Below are positions 1 to 10,749 of a DNA stretch of 64,000 nucleotides, piece after piece. A program made the translations under genes and the position numbers. The first letter of the stretch is position 1, and each line of letters opens with the position of its first letter. This stretch comes from Hofstenia miamia (taxonomy: Eukaryota; Xenacoelomorpha; Acoela), in NCBI GenBank assembly GCA_004352715.1, contig SCFE01000084.1:1510856-1574855 (forward strand). Direction: 5' to 3'. The notes under the pieces were generated by a model, which worked only from the letters and a program-made list of their open reading frames with translations, searched no databases and was not told where the DNA came from.

Positions 1-71
1 CAATGCCTTGCATACTATGTATGCAAAGCACCATCCCCTTTCTGTACCATGCATCAATATATAAATAAATG

Positions 72-98
72 TATATATATATATATATATATATATAT
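72..98. repeat. (TA)n microsatellite
   Basis: Alternating AT tract. The rest of 1-380 shows no gene. Confidence 0.95.
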
Positions 99-381
99 TA
101 GGAAACGAAAACATTATTTTACAACGTCCGGATTAGACAGCTTAAATTTTCTATGCATATGCTTATTTATATTGAGTATTCTAGTGGTTATTCAAATAAA
201 CATTTGGTATTGCTGTTTCTATAAAACAGAAACGGACTGGGCTTATTACTAACATGTACATAGAGCGAGATATAAATATTGGGACAAAATAAAGTTGTTT
301 GATCACTATAACGATACAAAACCGAAACTTGGGTATGACTTTGTACTTGTCATTTAAATACAAGCAATATCATACAAATTG

Positions 382-387
382 TTTATT
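382..387 (-). terminator. Poly(A) signal of cysteine-rich gene
   Basis: AATAAA on the minus strand about 60 bases after the exon 4 stop codon. Confidence 0.5.
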
Positions 388-447
388 AAAGAAAGAAATA
401 AAAAGCTGTATTTAATTCGTGTTTTACAGTTTTCTAAATAATATAAA

Positions 448-753
448 TTAGCAAATGCTGTGATTATATGCATCCACCACTGCTGCAAGGCCTGTTGGAT
501 CAAGATCGGACCAAGTGAACTCTCCAGTTTCATAGGTATTAGCCAAAGCTTCAAGTGAACTCTCAGTGATCGACTTACCAACTTCTTTGGCTGTATCCTT
601 AATTTTTTGTTTCAATTCATTTCTCGTCATTTTCCCTAATGTCTTCAATGATTTTTGAATTGACAATTTGGCAGAGGTCTTAGCTGCAGTCGATCCACCA
701 CCCGTTGCTACTGCTTCAACGATATTTACAACGACATCAAGAACAGAGCTTAC
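448..753 (-). CDS. Exon 4 (last) of cysteine-rich secreted protein
   Basis: Acceptor caattag precedes 753. The exon gives 101 residues and a stop at 450-448. It has no Cys except the last residue. It is Ala/Val/Lys rich, with amphipathic helical character and a C-terminal DLDPTGLAAVVDAY motif. Codon use is more GC-balanced than the surroundings, supporting real coding. It is assigned to the gene at 7-9 kb by phase match, by absence of any other host on this strand, and by recalled family architecture. Confidence 0.6.
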   Translation of the reverse strand, partial: VSSVLDVVVNIVEAVATGGGSTAAKTSAKLSIQKSLKTLGKMTRNELKQKIKDTAKEVGKSITESSLEALANTYETGEFTWSDLDPTGLAAVVDAYNHSIC

Positions 754-3700
754 CTAATTGCTTAGCATTATTTTTGACTAACATTTCCGTTATCAATTCA
801 TAAACTTATTTAAGAAACGGTCTGTCTTTTCTCACCAATTTCAAGGCAAAAGCTTAGCATACATGAACTAATGATATCCAAAATGATTTACAAATTGAAT
901 TGCTTCCCGATACTTCTAAAATAATATTACATTTTGCCGAATGAAAAAGGAATTAACAAATTATCTCAAAGGATAGTCAAACTTAGCCTTATTTGGTCCC
1001 TACATTATAAGCTATAACGTTAGGACTTCCATATAGTAAACCTTTGCGATTGACAAAACGCTATCAATCCTTTAGTGAATGGGGGAAGGTCCTGGGGTCT
1101 CAAAACCCTGTCTTTTATGGATTCAAAAATAAAGAATAAAAGCAGTCTGAGATATAAATAAGATTAGGAAAATATATATGCAAAATTTTAAATATTCGCA
1201 ACATGCCTACGACGTCTGCAGTGAATATGAGTGATAGCCAAATTTTCCTATTTGTGTAAAACTCATATGCGAATTGAAGCGCCTCAGCACAGGCTCTGAT
1301 TGCAATCATGAGAAGATACTAACATAAAAGCGGCCACATAATGTTAGTAAGACTAAAATGTTGGGAAACAATTTCAGATTGCAATATTTATGTGATGTAG
1401 CCATTTCTCATTTTGCTTCTAGACATTTTTTTAGATACTAAATTTTGTGTGATACATATTTATTCTGAATTTCACAAAATGAAGAGAGAGAGAGAAAGAA
1501 AGAGAGAGAGAGAGCAGCAAGAGATTTTTGCGCTGTAGTATTCGTGACCTTTCAAAATATCTATGTCAAGATCATAACATTTTGTAACACATTCAGTAGC
1601 AAGCTATTTTACTGTGATAAGGGGTTAACTTCACATACAAGCAACAAACAAGAGAGAGGGAGAGAGAGAGAAAGATCATTATAAAATTTCTCCAGAAATG
1701 CTTGGAAATTCTTATTCGAAGTCTGTTCTAGGAATTCCATAAATAAACATCATAGCTTCTTTTGCAAATGAAATGATATTTCATATTTGAGAATCTTGAA
1801 CACATCAGAGGTTAGAAATATTTAGTCTATGCCAATTGCAATGTCTATACTGTATATGGCCAAATTTTCAAGTTGCTAAGTTCGCACTTAAACACTGGGA
1901 TTTTAAGGCCAGATATATTTTTGCGCAATAGCATATTTTACTGTGATAAGGGGTTAACATTGCAGATTAACTATCAAGAGCCCAATAAATGTTGAAGTAA
2001 TGCCCATCTGGCATATTGATTACGATCACTGAAATTAAAACTTAAAGAATATCTTAGTTACATATGACAATGAAAACTACAAATATAAAATCAGCCAAAA
2101 TTATAATTATTGTAAAATTTTGAATGCCAGTGCAATTTTTTTTCAATTTTCGCAATTTTGTTTTGTTAAATATTATACTTGTTAGTTAACAATGCATTTC
2201 AAAGTCCTCAAATATTCATGAATTGTGTTTTGAAATTTCAATTAACATCCATTATAATTTCATAAAAACTAATAATTTCTAGAACGTTTTTCACAATGTT
2301 TTTTATTATTACGGAATTCAAAAAGCATAATAATAAAAAATAAATGTTGGAAAGCCCATCTGGCATATTGATTACAATCACTTAAGTGAAGACTTAATGA
2401 ATATCATAGTTATATAGAGTGGCGGTGCGTGGCTGTAGTGGTTGCATAGGCAAAATTTTACAAACATTGGGAAGGGAAAGGTTAACTAACTTATTTCTGA
2501 AATATAATAAAAATAAGATATATAATGTATTTGCAATATGTAATACCATAGATGCATTATAAAATTAACAAGTACTAGCAAATGCAGTAAATTCGCCTAT
2601 TTTCTTACATAATTTATCAATAATTTGATCAGATATATCATGTTTATCGCGAAGAGTTATCAAAAAATTTTTTTCTATTTAAAGAAGTGCTAAATTGCCA
2701 AGAACTGAAAAGTTTCTTTCTGATGTGCTAGTTGTAACTGGTATTGTGCACATAACATTTGGAAAAAAAAATTTAGAAGGTTGAAACTATCAAGATATTC
2801 TATTATTTTATTATTTATCTTGAAATTCAGCTGTTGTGTACATCATAATTAATTCATTTTTTAATCGTGTAAAATCAAACAAAAAAGGAAAGGGCTTTTA
2901 AATGCGTCTTCGGGAAACGCTTTGCCATAATTGCGCTTTTTTCTACATTGAAAAGTTCTAAGAACTTGAAATTATCGAGATCTTCGAATCGTGATTTAAT
3001 TTGAATTGAAGCTATACAAAATATTTCATTAAAAAGTTGCTTGTATTCACTCATAAAATCGATGTGCCGTTTTTTGCTGCAAATAGAATCATTTAAATCC
3101 ACCAAATTAAAATATGTATTAAATTTTTCACGCACAGTAGAAAGAAAATTTCTCAAATCTAATATTTTTCATGACAGTATTGAATATTAAAACATTTTTT
3201 GAAGAATATCGAATATAATATCAGGTCTTGCAAATATTGTTGAAAACACTCTTTAAAAAAAAGCAAAATTTATAGTCTTTCATATTGTGAAAAAAAACCT
3301 GACACTTGAAAGATCGTTTCACTGTCCCAATCATTTTGTTGTTCAATGATTTTATTAAACAATTTAAGAAAATCATCGAAGTTATCATAAACCGTGTTCA
3401 CAATTCCTGATGAAAAATTCCATCGTGTAACAATGGGTCGAGGAAGACTCTTTCCANNNNNNNNNNNNNNNNNNNNNAATATAATATCAGGTCTTGCAAA
3501 TATTGTTGAAAACACTCTTTAAAAAAAAGCAAAATTTATAGTCTTTCATATTGTGAAAAAAAACCTGACACTTGAAAGATCGTTTCACTGTCCCAATCAT
3601 TTTGTTGTTCAATGATTTTATTAAACAATTTAAGAAAATCATCGAAGTTATCATAAACCGTGTTCACAATTCCTGATGAAAAATTCCATCGTGTAACAAT

Positions 3701-6700
3701 GGGTCGAGGAAGACTCTTTCCAACAATTTCATCTAGTTTAGCTGTTCTCTTTGGAGAACGAGAAAAAATGCAGCCATTCCATTGTTCAAGGTTAGCTGCC
3801 GATTTGTCAGAAGCCACATTTACAAATCCAACAAATCTCTCCACTATGAAGTTTTCCCTCATATAACGGTAAGCAATTGATAACTGGGAAATATTACTGA
3901 CATCACTGGTCCCATCCACAATGACTGCTACAAACTTAGTATGCGAAATTTCAATTTTTATTTCATCAGTAGTAATTTCTGCTAAGCAACCTATTATATC
4001 AATTTGGGTAGATTTAGACAATCCAGAAAAAAGGTGGCATTCTCAAAGTGATTTTGCAAACAGAGATCATATGCTTTTAATAGACATGCTAGTTCAATAT
4101 AATTGCCACGATTATTTGAAGTAACAGCTTCATCATGTCCGCGAAAACTTAACTCTTGCTTTCCAGGGAAACATATCAATATCAATGAATCGCTTGAAAA
4201 TTTCTCGATTTCGTCCTACCTTGGCATCATATTGTTTAATAGACCAATTTAAACCTGCATCCAAGTCTAGTTTTAATCGCTGATTTCCAAAGGCACTCAA
4301 AGACACTTCCGCGCTTAAATGTGACAATGAAATTTCATGTATTTTTGTGGCACTAGAAGGTTTTTCAAGTCGACATATCAAGCATTGTTCCAAACTTCTT
4401 TTTCAACATTAAATAGTAAACATGGCCAACAAAAAGACGTTGATTACTACTGGCTGTAAGCCATTTAAATCGTTCAAAATATGTTCTAGTAAATGACGCG
4501 TGTATTTTGTTCCTTTTAAATAAATACCTGTACAAGATTATTTAATTCAGGTTGAGGTCTGCCATTTGAGCACACTTTAATTTTTTCATCAAAATTTAGT
4601 CTAATAATTCTTTAATAATACACTTATTTTTGCTAAGTTGGAGTTTTCATTTGTCATTCTAATGTGTAATCAGTGAAATCAGTGTAGGATCTAGAAATAC
4701 ATTATATTAAATTTTATGATTTGGTAGATTGCGTACGCCAGATTAGCATAGTAATTTGCCTATTGCTGAAATATAGAACTGGTTTAACTAGATCGCCGAA
4801 AGATATTTTGAGCCTTGGTATAAAATATAATTGCGGAACTCAGCTCAATTGAAATTGCAATGAGAAATATTTTAAGATACATGAACTTACATATAATAAC
4901 TACATTGCTCACCTAACGATAAACAGCCATTATTAAGCTGACTAAGAAACTGTTTCTTGTTGGCCATAAGCATTCAGTAAACTAATGCCAATATTCCACA
5001 GCTTTTGTCTAACAATGATGAGGCCCCCCTTTGCAATAGCAGGCTCATAAACACTTTGAACCTGGGCTGCGTGTTGTGCGCATGACACAGTATGAGCTTG
5101 TCTGGTTTACTGCTACTAACTGTTTCAGTCGCTAAAATAGTCGCAAATTATGCCCCTCCCAACTCTTAAATAAAAGTAATACATGTAGAGTGAACTGCTA
5201 CTATCAATGCAAAATGTTATATTATAATATGATGACTTAGTGATCATTGATAAGACATCGCTTTCTAATTGGATGCTTTAATTAAATGGGTGCTTCCTTT
5301 AAATTTTCTTTTCTATGCAAAATTATAAATGTTTAGGGCAGTATTATTGAATTGTGATGCGATTATTCACAATGTCTGTGCGTTTCAAAGGCAGAATAAT
5401 ATTTGCCTAAGTTGACCATTGAATCCCGAGCTGATTGATTACGAGTTAACATGAAATTCTGCTTAATACTGCGCAATCCAAAACCTAAATCAAGTGTTGT
5501 CTCATTTGATATTCGCACACTAACGGAATAAATCAATAATATCAAATTCCTGCTAAGCAAAATTATGGGCATAATTAAGGTGTGTTCCCACTATCGACTT
5601 TTATCAGCAGATTTTAATCAAAAATGCAATTATTTTCGTTCACATTGGCGATTTCTTATCATCCGATTTTTTATCAGAAAATGCGGAGTTGGAAAAGCGT
5701 TCAGACTATCGATTTTTTATCAGATGATAAATTATCATCTTTTGATTGACAGTAAGAAAAACAACAACATCTGTTTATGGATTGGTTTGACTTGGAATAT
5801 AAACAATGTTTACATATTTTGAAGTTGAAATATTGCAACGACAATAATTTACGTTTTGGAAATCTGTTCCCTACTTGAGATGTAAGCGTTTTGGAAGTCT
5901 GTTCCCTACTTGAGAAGTAAGCAATTAGTTTCAAGTAGCTATTCGACTATTTGTAGTACCGTTCAGACTATCGACTTTTATCAGCTGATAAATTATGAGA
6001 TGACAGTAATTTGGCTGTTTTGCCAAAAAATCGGATGGAGCGTTCAGACTATCGACTTTTATCAGCCGATAAAAAAGCAGATAGAGTGTTCACACTATCG
6101 ACTTTTATCACCGATTTCTTGACAGATGATAAAAGTCGATAGTGGGAACACACCTTTAGGCATTTGCGCTAGTTGCCTAGGATTGAAGAGAATGAAAATT
6201 ATCTTCACTGACAAGCATTGAATAAATAAATTTTCATATAAGTATTTTAAAACCCTAGGTTGCCTAGGTTGAATAACCGCCCCTGGTTATATATGATAAT
6301 GAAAACTACAAGTATAAAAGCTTCCAAAATTAAAATTAAAGCCAGTGCAATTTTGAAATATATTTTTTCAGTTTTCAATACGCTTCTTTTCAATATACTT
6401 ATTAGTTAATAATTAATTTCGAAGTCCTCAAATATTTATGAATAATTTATCTTGAAATGTCAATTAACATCCATTATAATTTCAACAACGTCTTTCACAA
6501 TGCTTTTTTATTATTACGGAGTTAAAGAAGCATAGTAATTAATAAATTTTTTCTTGCAAGCATCAGTTCATTTATTACTGAAAATGAAGAGAGCCACTAA
6601 TCCCCAACAGCGAGCGTCTAGCACAAAAACTCTAATACTTGATTAATAGCTTCAGTGCTCATAGGGGTGTATATTCAGAAAACTACAACAATTCTACAGA

Positions 6701-9216
6701 TAAATCAAGCTATTTGATATTTTTTAGAATTGTTGGAATGGGTAAAGACATTTTAGTCTATTTTGAACATTTCAAGTGAGCCAGCCATATTTGAAGGACA
6801 AGCATGTTTTACTCAGAAACCATTTGATTTCATTAATATTAGCATCGAATTTGCATGAGCTTTCCATTAATCTTTCGCTTTATTTACTACATTTCTTTTT
6901 CAATTATTATGTGAAATAAAAGGACGTAGACCGATCTATCATCCCCGTATTTAATGTTGTGAATGAAATAAGATAGAATGTGTAGTATACATAAATTTAC
7001 TTACCATTTCGAAAACTCCAGTAAAGCAAGCTCGTGAGCTAGTTGCGCATGCCATTCCACAATCAACTGGGTGAGTTCCTGTGCAACGTTTCCAACAAAC
7101 GGAGCCAACGCCGTAGTAATCTTTTGGGCACCATGGATAGCACAAGCCTGCATCTTTTTCCTTATCACCACAGCCAGGTGAAATAGTAGCACGAGTATAT
7201 GAGTCCTTTGTGCAACTGACCCCTATGTCAACCATGCCCCAAATACAATTACTTATACAAACACAGCATGCAACATTATGAAATCCTTCCTTACACTTAG
7301 GATATACTAAACAGAAAATCTAAGTTTAATTGATACATCTTAAAACATATATGGCAATAACTTAACAAATTTGTGATAACTTAATGAAATTACTTATACA
7401 AACACAGCATGCAACATTATGAAATCCTTCCTTACACTTAGGATATACTAAACAGAAAATCTAAGTTTAATTGATACATCTTAAAACATATATGGCAATA
7501 ACTTAACAAATTTGTGATAACTTAATGAAATTACTTATACAATCTTTGATAAATGAAATATAAATGTTGAAAAATTTAATAGATACCGACTGCGCCCCAT
7601 TTTTCACAAGGATTTCCTGGATTGGCTGCCCTGCATCTTTGAAACATTTTACTGTCATTTAGTGGATCACCGAACTTCCAGGGATAGCCAGCACCTCGTC
7701 CATAAGATGAAGGTTTTCTGCAAAAAGCACCGTCATCGTGAAAACCAGATGGGCAGTTCTAAATATAGTATTAATTAGATTACGAAAACTTCTTACTTAA
7801 TGCAAACCTGCCAACAAACAAATGCAACACCATTGTAGCCGGCTTTACACTTGGGATAACACAGCAACCCATCCTTCTCCTCATTAGGTTTGCAAACACC
7901 TGGAATGATGCCCNNNNNNNNNNNNNNNNNNNNNNNNNNNNNNNNNNNNNNNNNNNNNNNNNNNNNNNNNNNNNNNNNNNNNNNNNNNNNNNNNNNNNNN
8001 NNNNNNNNNNNNNNNNNNNNNNNNNNNNNNNNNNNNNNNNNNNNNNNNNNNNNNNNNNNNNNNNNNNNNNNNNNNNNNNNNNNNNNNNNNNNNNNNNNNN
8101 NNNNNNNNNNNNNNNNNNNNNNNNNNNNNNNNNNNNNNNNNNNNNNNNNNNNNNNNNNNNNNNNNNNNNNNNNNNNNNNNNNNNNNNNNNNNNNNNNNNN
8201 NNNNNNNNNNNNNNNNNNNNNNNNNNNNNNNNNNNNNNNNNNNNNNNNNNNNNNNNNNNNNNNNNNNNNNNNNNNNNNNNNNNNNNNNNNNNNNNNNNNN
8301 NNNNNNNNNNNNNNNNNNNNNNNNNNNNNNNNNNNNNNNNNNNNNNNNNNNNNNNNNNNNNNNNNNNNNNNNNNNNNNNNNNNNNNNNNNNNNNNNNNNN
8401 NNNNNNNNNNNNNNNNNNNNNNNNNNNNNNNNNNNNNNNNNNNNNNNNNNNNNNNNNNNNNNNNNNNNNNNNNNNNNNNNNNNNNNNNNNNNNNNNNNNN
8501 NNNNNNNNNNNNNNNNNNNNNNNNNNNNNNNNNNNNNNNNNNNNNNNNNNNNNNNNNNNNNNNNNNNNNNNNNNNNNNNNNNNNNNNNNNNNNNNNNNNN
8601 NNNNNNNNNNNNNNNNNNNNNNNNNNNNNNNNNNNNNNNNNNNNNNNNNNNNNNNNNNNNNNNNNNNNNNNNNNNNNNNNNNNNNNNNNNNNNNNNNNNN
8701 NNNNNNNNNNNNNNNNNNNNNNNNNNNNNNNNNNNNNNNNNNNNNNNNNNNNNNNNNNNNNNNNNNNNNNNNNNNNNNNNNNNNNNNNNNNNNNNNNNNN
8801 NNNNNNNNNNNNNNNNNNNNNNNNNNNNNNNNNNNNNNNNNNNNNNNNNNNNNNNNNNNNNNNNNNNNNNNNNNNNNNNNNNNNNNNNNNNNNNNNNNNN
8901 NNNNNNNNNNNNNTCCATAAGATGAAGGTTTTCTGCAAAAAGCACCATCATCGTGAAAACCAGATGGGCAGTTCTAAATATAGTATTAATTAGATTACCA
9001 AAACTTCTTACTTAATGCAAACCTGCCAACAAACAAATGCAACACCATTGTAGCCGGCTTTACACTTGGATAACACAGCAACCCATCCTTCTCCTCATTT
9101 GGTTTGCAAACACCTGGAACGATGCCCACACCTCGAGTTTGTGTTCTTTTCCAGCACAAGGACGAGTATGCGACTGTCACAAGCAGGAAGATTTCTACTA
9201 CAGTTATCAACCTCAT
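448..9216 (-). CDS. Secreted cysteine-rich repeat protein, 4 exons (function unknown)
   Basis: Spliced gene: exon 1 9216-9023, exon 2 7758-7587, exon 3 7306-7005, exon 4 753-448 with stop TAA. Junction phases agree (0, 1, 0), giving about 324 residues once a one-base deletion in exon 1 is discounted. It starts with a hydrophobic signal peptide (first ~20 residues, MRLITVVEIFLLVTVAYSS). Next come repeated cysteine modules of the type GLCYPxC..GYxGVxxVCW, a middle block with GRGAGYPWKFGD, and a Cys-free helical tail ending in a DPTG..VVxAY motif and a terminal Cys. I remember similar architectures (signal peptide, CW-type Cys modules, DPTG tail) in uncharacterised proteins of invertebrates and protists, but know no assigned function. 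Probably exported. Secretion and the exon joins are inference from frame, splice sites and family resemblance. Intron 3 is 6.2 kb and full of transposons. Confidence 0.7.
1481..1514. repeat. (GA)n microsatellite
   Basis: GAGA-rich tract in intron 3. A second one lies at 1651-1673. A 24-base string containing gataaggggttaac follows each region (1605 and 1932), suggesting local duplication. Confidence 0.9.
1983..2336. repeat. Copy A of a ~350-bp tandem duplication
   Basis: Matches 2337-2416 plus 6286-~6550, such as the shared cccatctggcatattgatta and ccattataatttca. Copy B is split by the hAT insertion. Confidence 0.8.
2337..2416. repeat. Copy B, left part, of tandem duplication
   Basis: Aligns to the first 80 bases of copy A and stops at the hAT target site GTTATATA. 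Confidence 0.75.
2575..4393 (-). pseudogene. hAT transposase remnant (ZMYM/DUF4371-like)
   Basis: Read on the minus strand from 4393, broken blocks follow the order of hAT transposases found in ZMYM1-like proteins. First is a start-like block with CLICRLEKPS. Then come LSFRGHDEAVTSNNRGNYIEL near 4150, a first catalytic Asp in AVIVDGTSDVSN near 3920, and QLSIAYRYMRENFIVERFVGF. A LPRPIVTRWNF block lies near 3700, and a C-terminal dimerisation-like PVTTSTSERNFSVL near 2730. Frameshifts and stops separate the blocks. Part of the middle (3212-3456 and 3478-3722) is present twice around a 21-N gap. The protein is non-functional as assembled. Confidence 0.8.
3457..3477. other. Assembly gap, 21 N, with 245-bp duplicated flanks
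   Basis: 3212-3456 and 3478-3722 are near identical (offset 266). This looks like overlapping contig ends joined without merging. Confidence 0.9.
5578..6155. mobile_element. Harbinger-like MITE with subterminal repeats
   Basis: 578 bp between TTA target duplications (5575-5577, 6156-6158). The ends are inverted repeats beginning AGGTGTGTTCCCACTATCG. The motif GTTCaGACTATCGAcTTTTATCAG recurs in direct orientation near 5583, 5699, 5961, 6042 and 6090, with a weaker copy at 5638. A 35-bp tandem duplication sits at 5852-5921. The 3-bp TTA target suggests PIF/Harbinger. No transposase is present. Confidence 0.75.
6286..6550. repeat. Copy B, right part, of tandem duplication
   Basis: Resumes with GTTATATA and follows copy A through cattaacatccattataattt and the attattacgga stretch. 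Confidence 0.75.
7005..7306 (-). CDS. Exon 3 of cysteine-rich secreted protein
   Basis: Acceptor ctgtttag precedes 7306 and donor gtaagt follows 7005. The exon is 302 bases, phase 1 in and phase 0 out. It carries a second cysteine module (GLCYPWCPKDYYGVGSVCW) and a CGMACATSSRAC block. The first part of this exon and its acceptor are duplicated in a 141-bp tandem repeat just upstream. Confidence 0.7.
7251..7532. repeat. 141-bp perfect tandem duplication over exon 3 acceptor
   Basis: Two units, 7251-7391 and 7392-7532, with a short third start at 7533. Each holds the 5' part of exon 3 and its splice acceptor. Confidence 0.85.
7587..7758 (-). CDS. Exon 2 of cysteine-rich secreted protein
   Basis: Acceptor tttag precedes 7758 and a gtatct donor follows 7587. 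The exon is 172 bases, phase 0 in and phase 1 out. It encodes a conserved-looking block with CPSGFHDDGAFC, GRGAGYPWKFGD and two further cysteines. Part of a second copy (8973-8914) lies beyond the N gap. Confidence 0.7.
7699..7913 (-). repeat. Allelic copy of exon 1/2 region at gap edge
   Basis: This 215-bp segment is repeated at 8914-9129 on the other side of exactly 1000 Ns, with about five differences. It contains an intact-frame copy of the exon 1 3' part (7913-7808). Confidence 0.85.
7914..8913. other. Assembly gap, 1000 N
   Basis: Exactly 1000 N, so a default-length scaffold gap. Its flanks overlap each other. Confidence 0.99.
9023..9216 (-). CDS. Exon 1 of cysteine-rich secreted protein
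   Basis: The ATG at 9216-9214 lies about 45 bases downstream of a TATA-like box and opens a signal peptide. The exon ends in CAG before a non-consensus donor gtttgc. That donor keeps frame with exon 2 and gives the family-like string CWQNCPSGF across the junction. A stronger-looking gtaag donor lies 11 bases further on but would shift the frame. This copy lacks one G near 9069 compared with the copy at 7808-7913, so it is frameshifted as assembled. The other copy is intact there. Confidence 0.65.
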
Positions 9217-9256
9217 TTTTGAATGATTTTTTACAGAGAAGCTAGTTTTTGTATCA

Positions 9257-9266
9257 GGTATATAAG
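9257..9266 (-). promoter_or_regulatory. TATA-like box of cysteine-rich gene
   Basis: The minus strand reads cttatatacc about 45 bases before the exon 1 ATG. This predicts a start near 9233 and a very short 5' leader. Confidence 0.45.
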
Positions 9267-9399
9267 TGCTTAGTAAACATCTGCTTGTATGTTCAGTTTG
9301 ATTTTCAAAAAAAATGTATCTAATTTTTATTTTTCTTTTGAAAAGGTGATACATTTCGCATTCATGATGCAAATAAATCTATTTGCCCCGAATAAAGTT

Positions 9400-10740
9400 T
9401 TTTTTAAAATAAACTGTGTGCTTATTTAAACGCAATATATTTGCGTGTTTGTAAAAGTAAGCCTAGGGATGACCTCAATTGGCATAGTTGAGCATTCAAC
9501 TAATACAGCTATCTGGAATCAACACGTAACATTTTGGCAATAGAAACATTTTAAATTGTCTAGGTATTAGTCATATCTAAAAATTGAAGAACAAATATAT
9601 TTGTGTCTTTAAATTATATGGAAATTGACAACCACTACATTTTCTATCTATTATCAAAATTGTGTTGTCGAAGAGTATACGACAAAATGTTTAAAATTTT
9701 AAATATTTTTTTGTAATTAACAATAAAGATAAGTAATACGTTTATAATTCGGGAATGTTAAGGTTCTAATTCTTACTTGGGAACTGATTTGCATCCCAGT
9801 TTAGAAAAACATAGCCTACAACTGCAATGCGACTCGAAAAGTATAATTATTCCATCATATACTGCAAAAAATGAACTGGTATTATGTTGGTGTAAGATCA
9901 ACCACACATTGTTGAACAGAAAAGGCAAGAAATTATGCTATAAAATACATATAACTTATTCCTAGACAAATACGCTATATATTGCTCTTACTAACAACAC
10001 TGAAATGATGTTCAATGAGGGGCGAATTAAAAAATCTGAATCAAACTTGTGTACTTTTGTAAATTCAGGCCGCATAGGGAAGGGGAAGTAGCGCAAGTAA
10101 AGAAGGCACGAGCCCTGTGCTCCTCTAAACTAATATATCATAAATATATGCTTGTATGAAGTGTTTATGTGAATAGAGTGATGGCTTCATACAACTGCGA
10201 TTTTTTGCCATCAACGATTTTGGATGTTGTACTGGAATTATATCATAGTCATTGTAATAATGAATAAAATGCTCTATATTCCGGGCTTTCAAAGTTTGAT
10301 GAAAATGAAGTTTGAAATTTCAATAGCTTTAAAAGTTTGATTTGAAATTTAAAAGTTTGAGAATTTGATTTCAAATGCGATATTTCTTAAAAACAATTTT
10401 TACATTCAAAGAAATGCATATATTTTAGAGTAAAGTTTAATTAAATATACATGTAGCAATGAATGAATTTATAAGGCAATTATTAATGGCTTTCAGGCGT
10501 TTTTGTTTACAATATTTAACAAGGTATTTGTAAATAAGCCTAAGCAACCCAGATATTTTTGAAAATTTGTATCGTTTCTATAAAATATTTTTAATTTTGC
10601 ATACCTCACTAATAATAAAGATATCTCCAGAGATGTATTGTCAACATTATTTTATGCTTCACAGGCGTGATGACCAAATCGAGGAATGCAGACCAAATTT
10701 GAGAAATTTCACAATCAATGCTTAAAATTGATAACTGGGC
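9400..10740. other. Intergenic, no gene seen
   Basis: AT-rich sequence upstream of the cysteine-rich gene. Short open frames are low complexity and have no recognisable motif. Confidence 0.6.
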
Positions 10741-10749
10741 ACTATGATA

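Larger units (their letters stand above)
2417..6285 (-). mobile_element. hAT transposon with 8-bp target duplication
   Basis: 3869 bp flanked by the perfect direct repeat GTTATATA (2409-2416 and 6286-6293), the 8-bp target duplication typical of hAT. The ends are imperfect inverted repeats, gagtggcggtgcg on the left and, read inward from the right, caggggcggttatt. It carries a decayed minus-strand hAT transposase and a nested Harbinger-like MITE, and sits in intron 3 of the cysteine-rich gene. Confidence 0.85.

Noticed and set aside
1115-1309. 64-codon minus-strand frame in intron 3
   Set aside because: No motif, and no splice sites linking it to the cysteine-rich gene.
5578-6155. Regularly repeated ~25-bp motif resembling a CRISPR array
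   Set aside because: Spacing irregular, ends inverted, TTA target duplication present, eukaryotic context: a MITE.
7793-8993. Open frames of 355-381 codons across the N run
   Set aside because: Made almost wholly of N; only the short ends are sequence, and these belong to exons 1 and 2.
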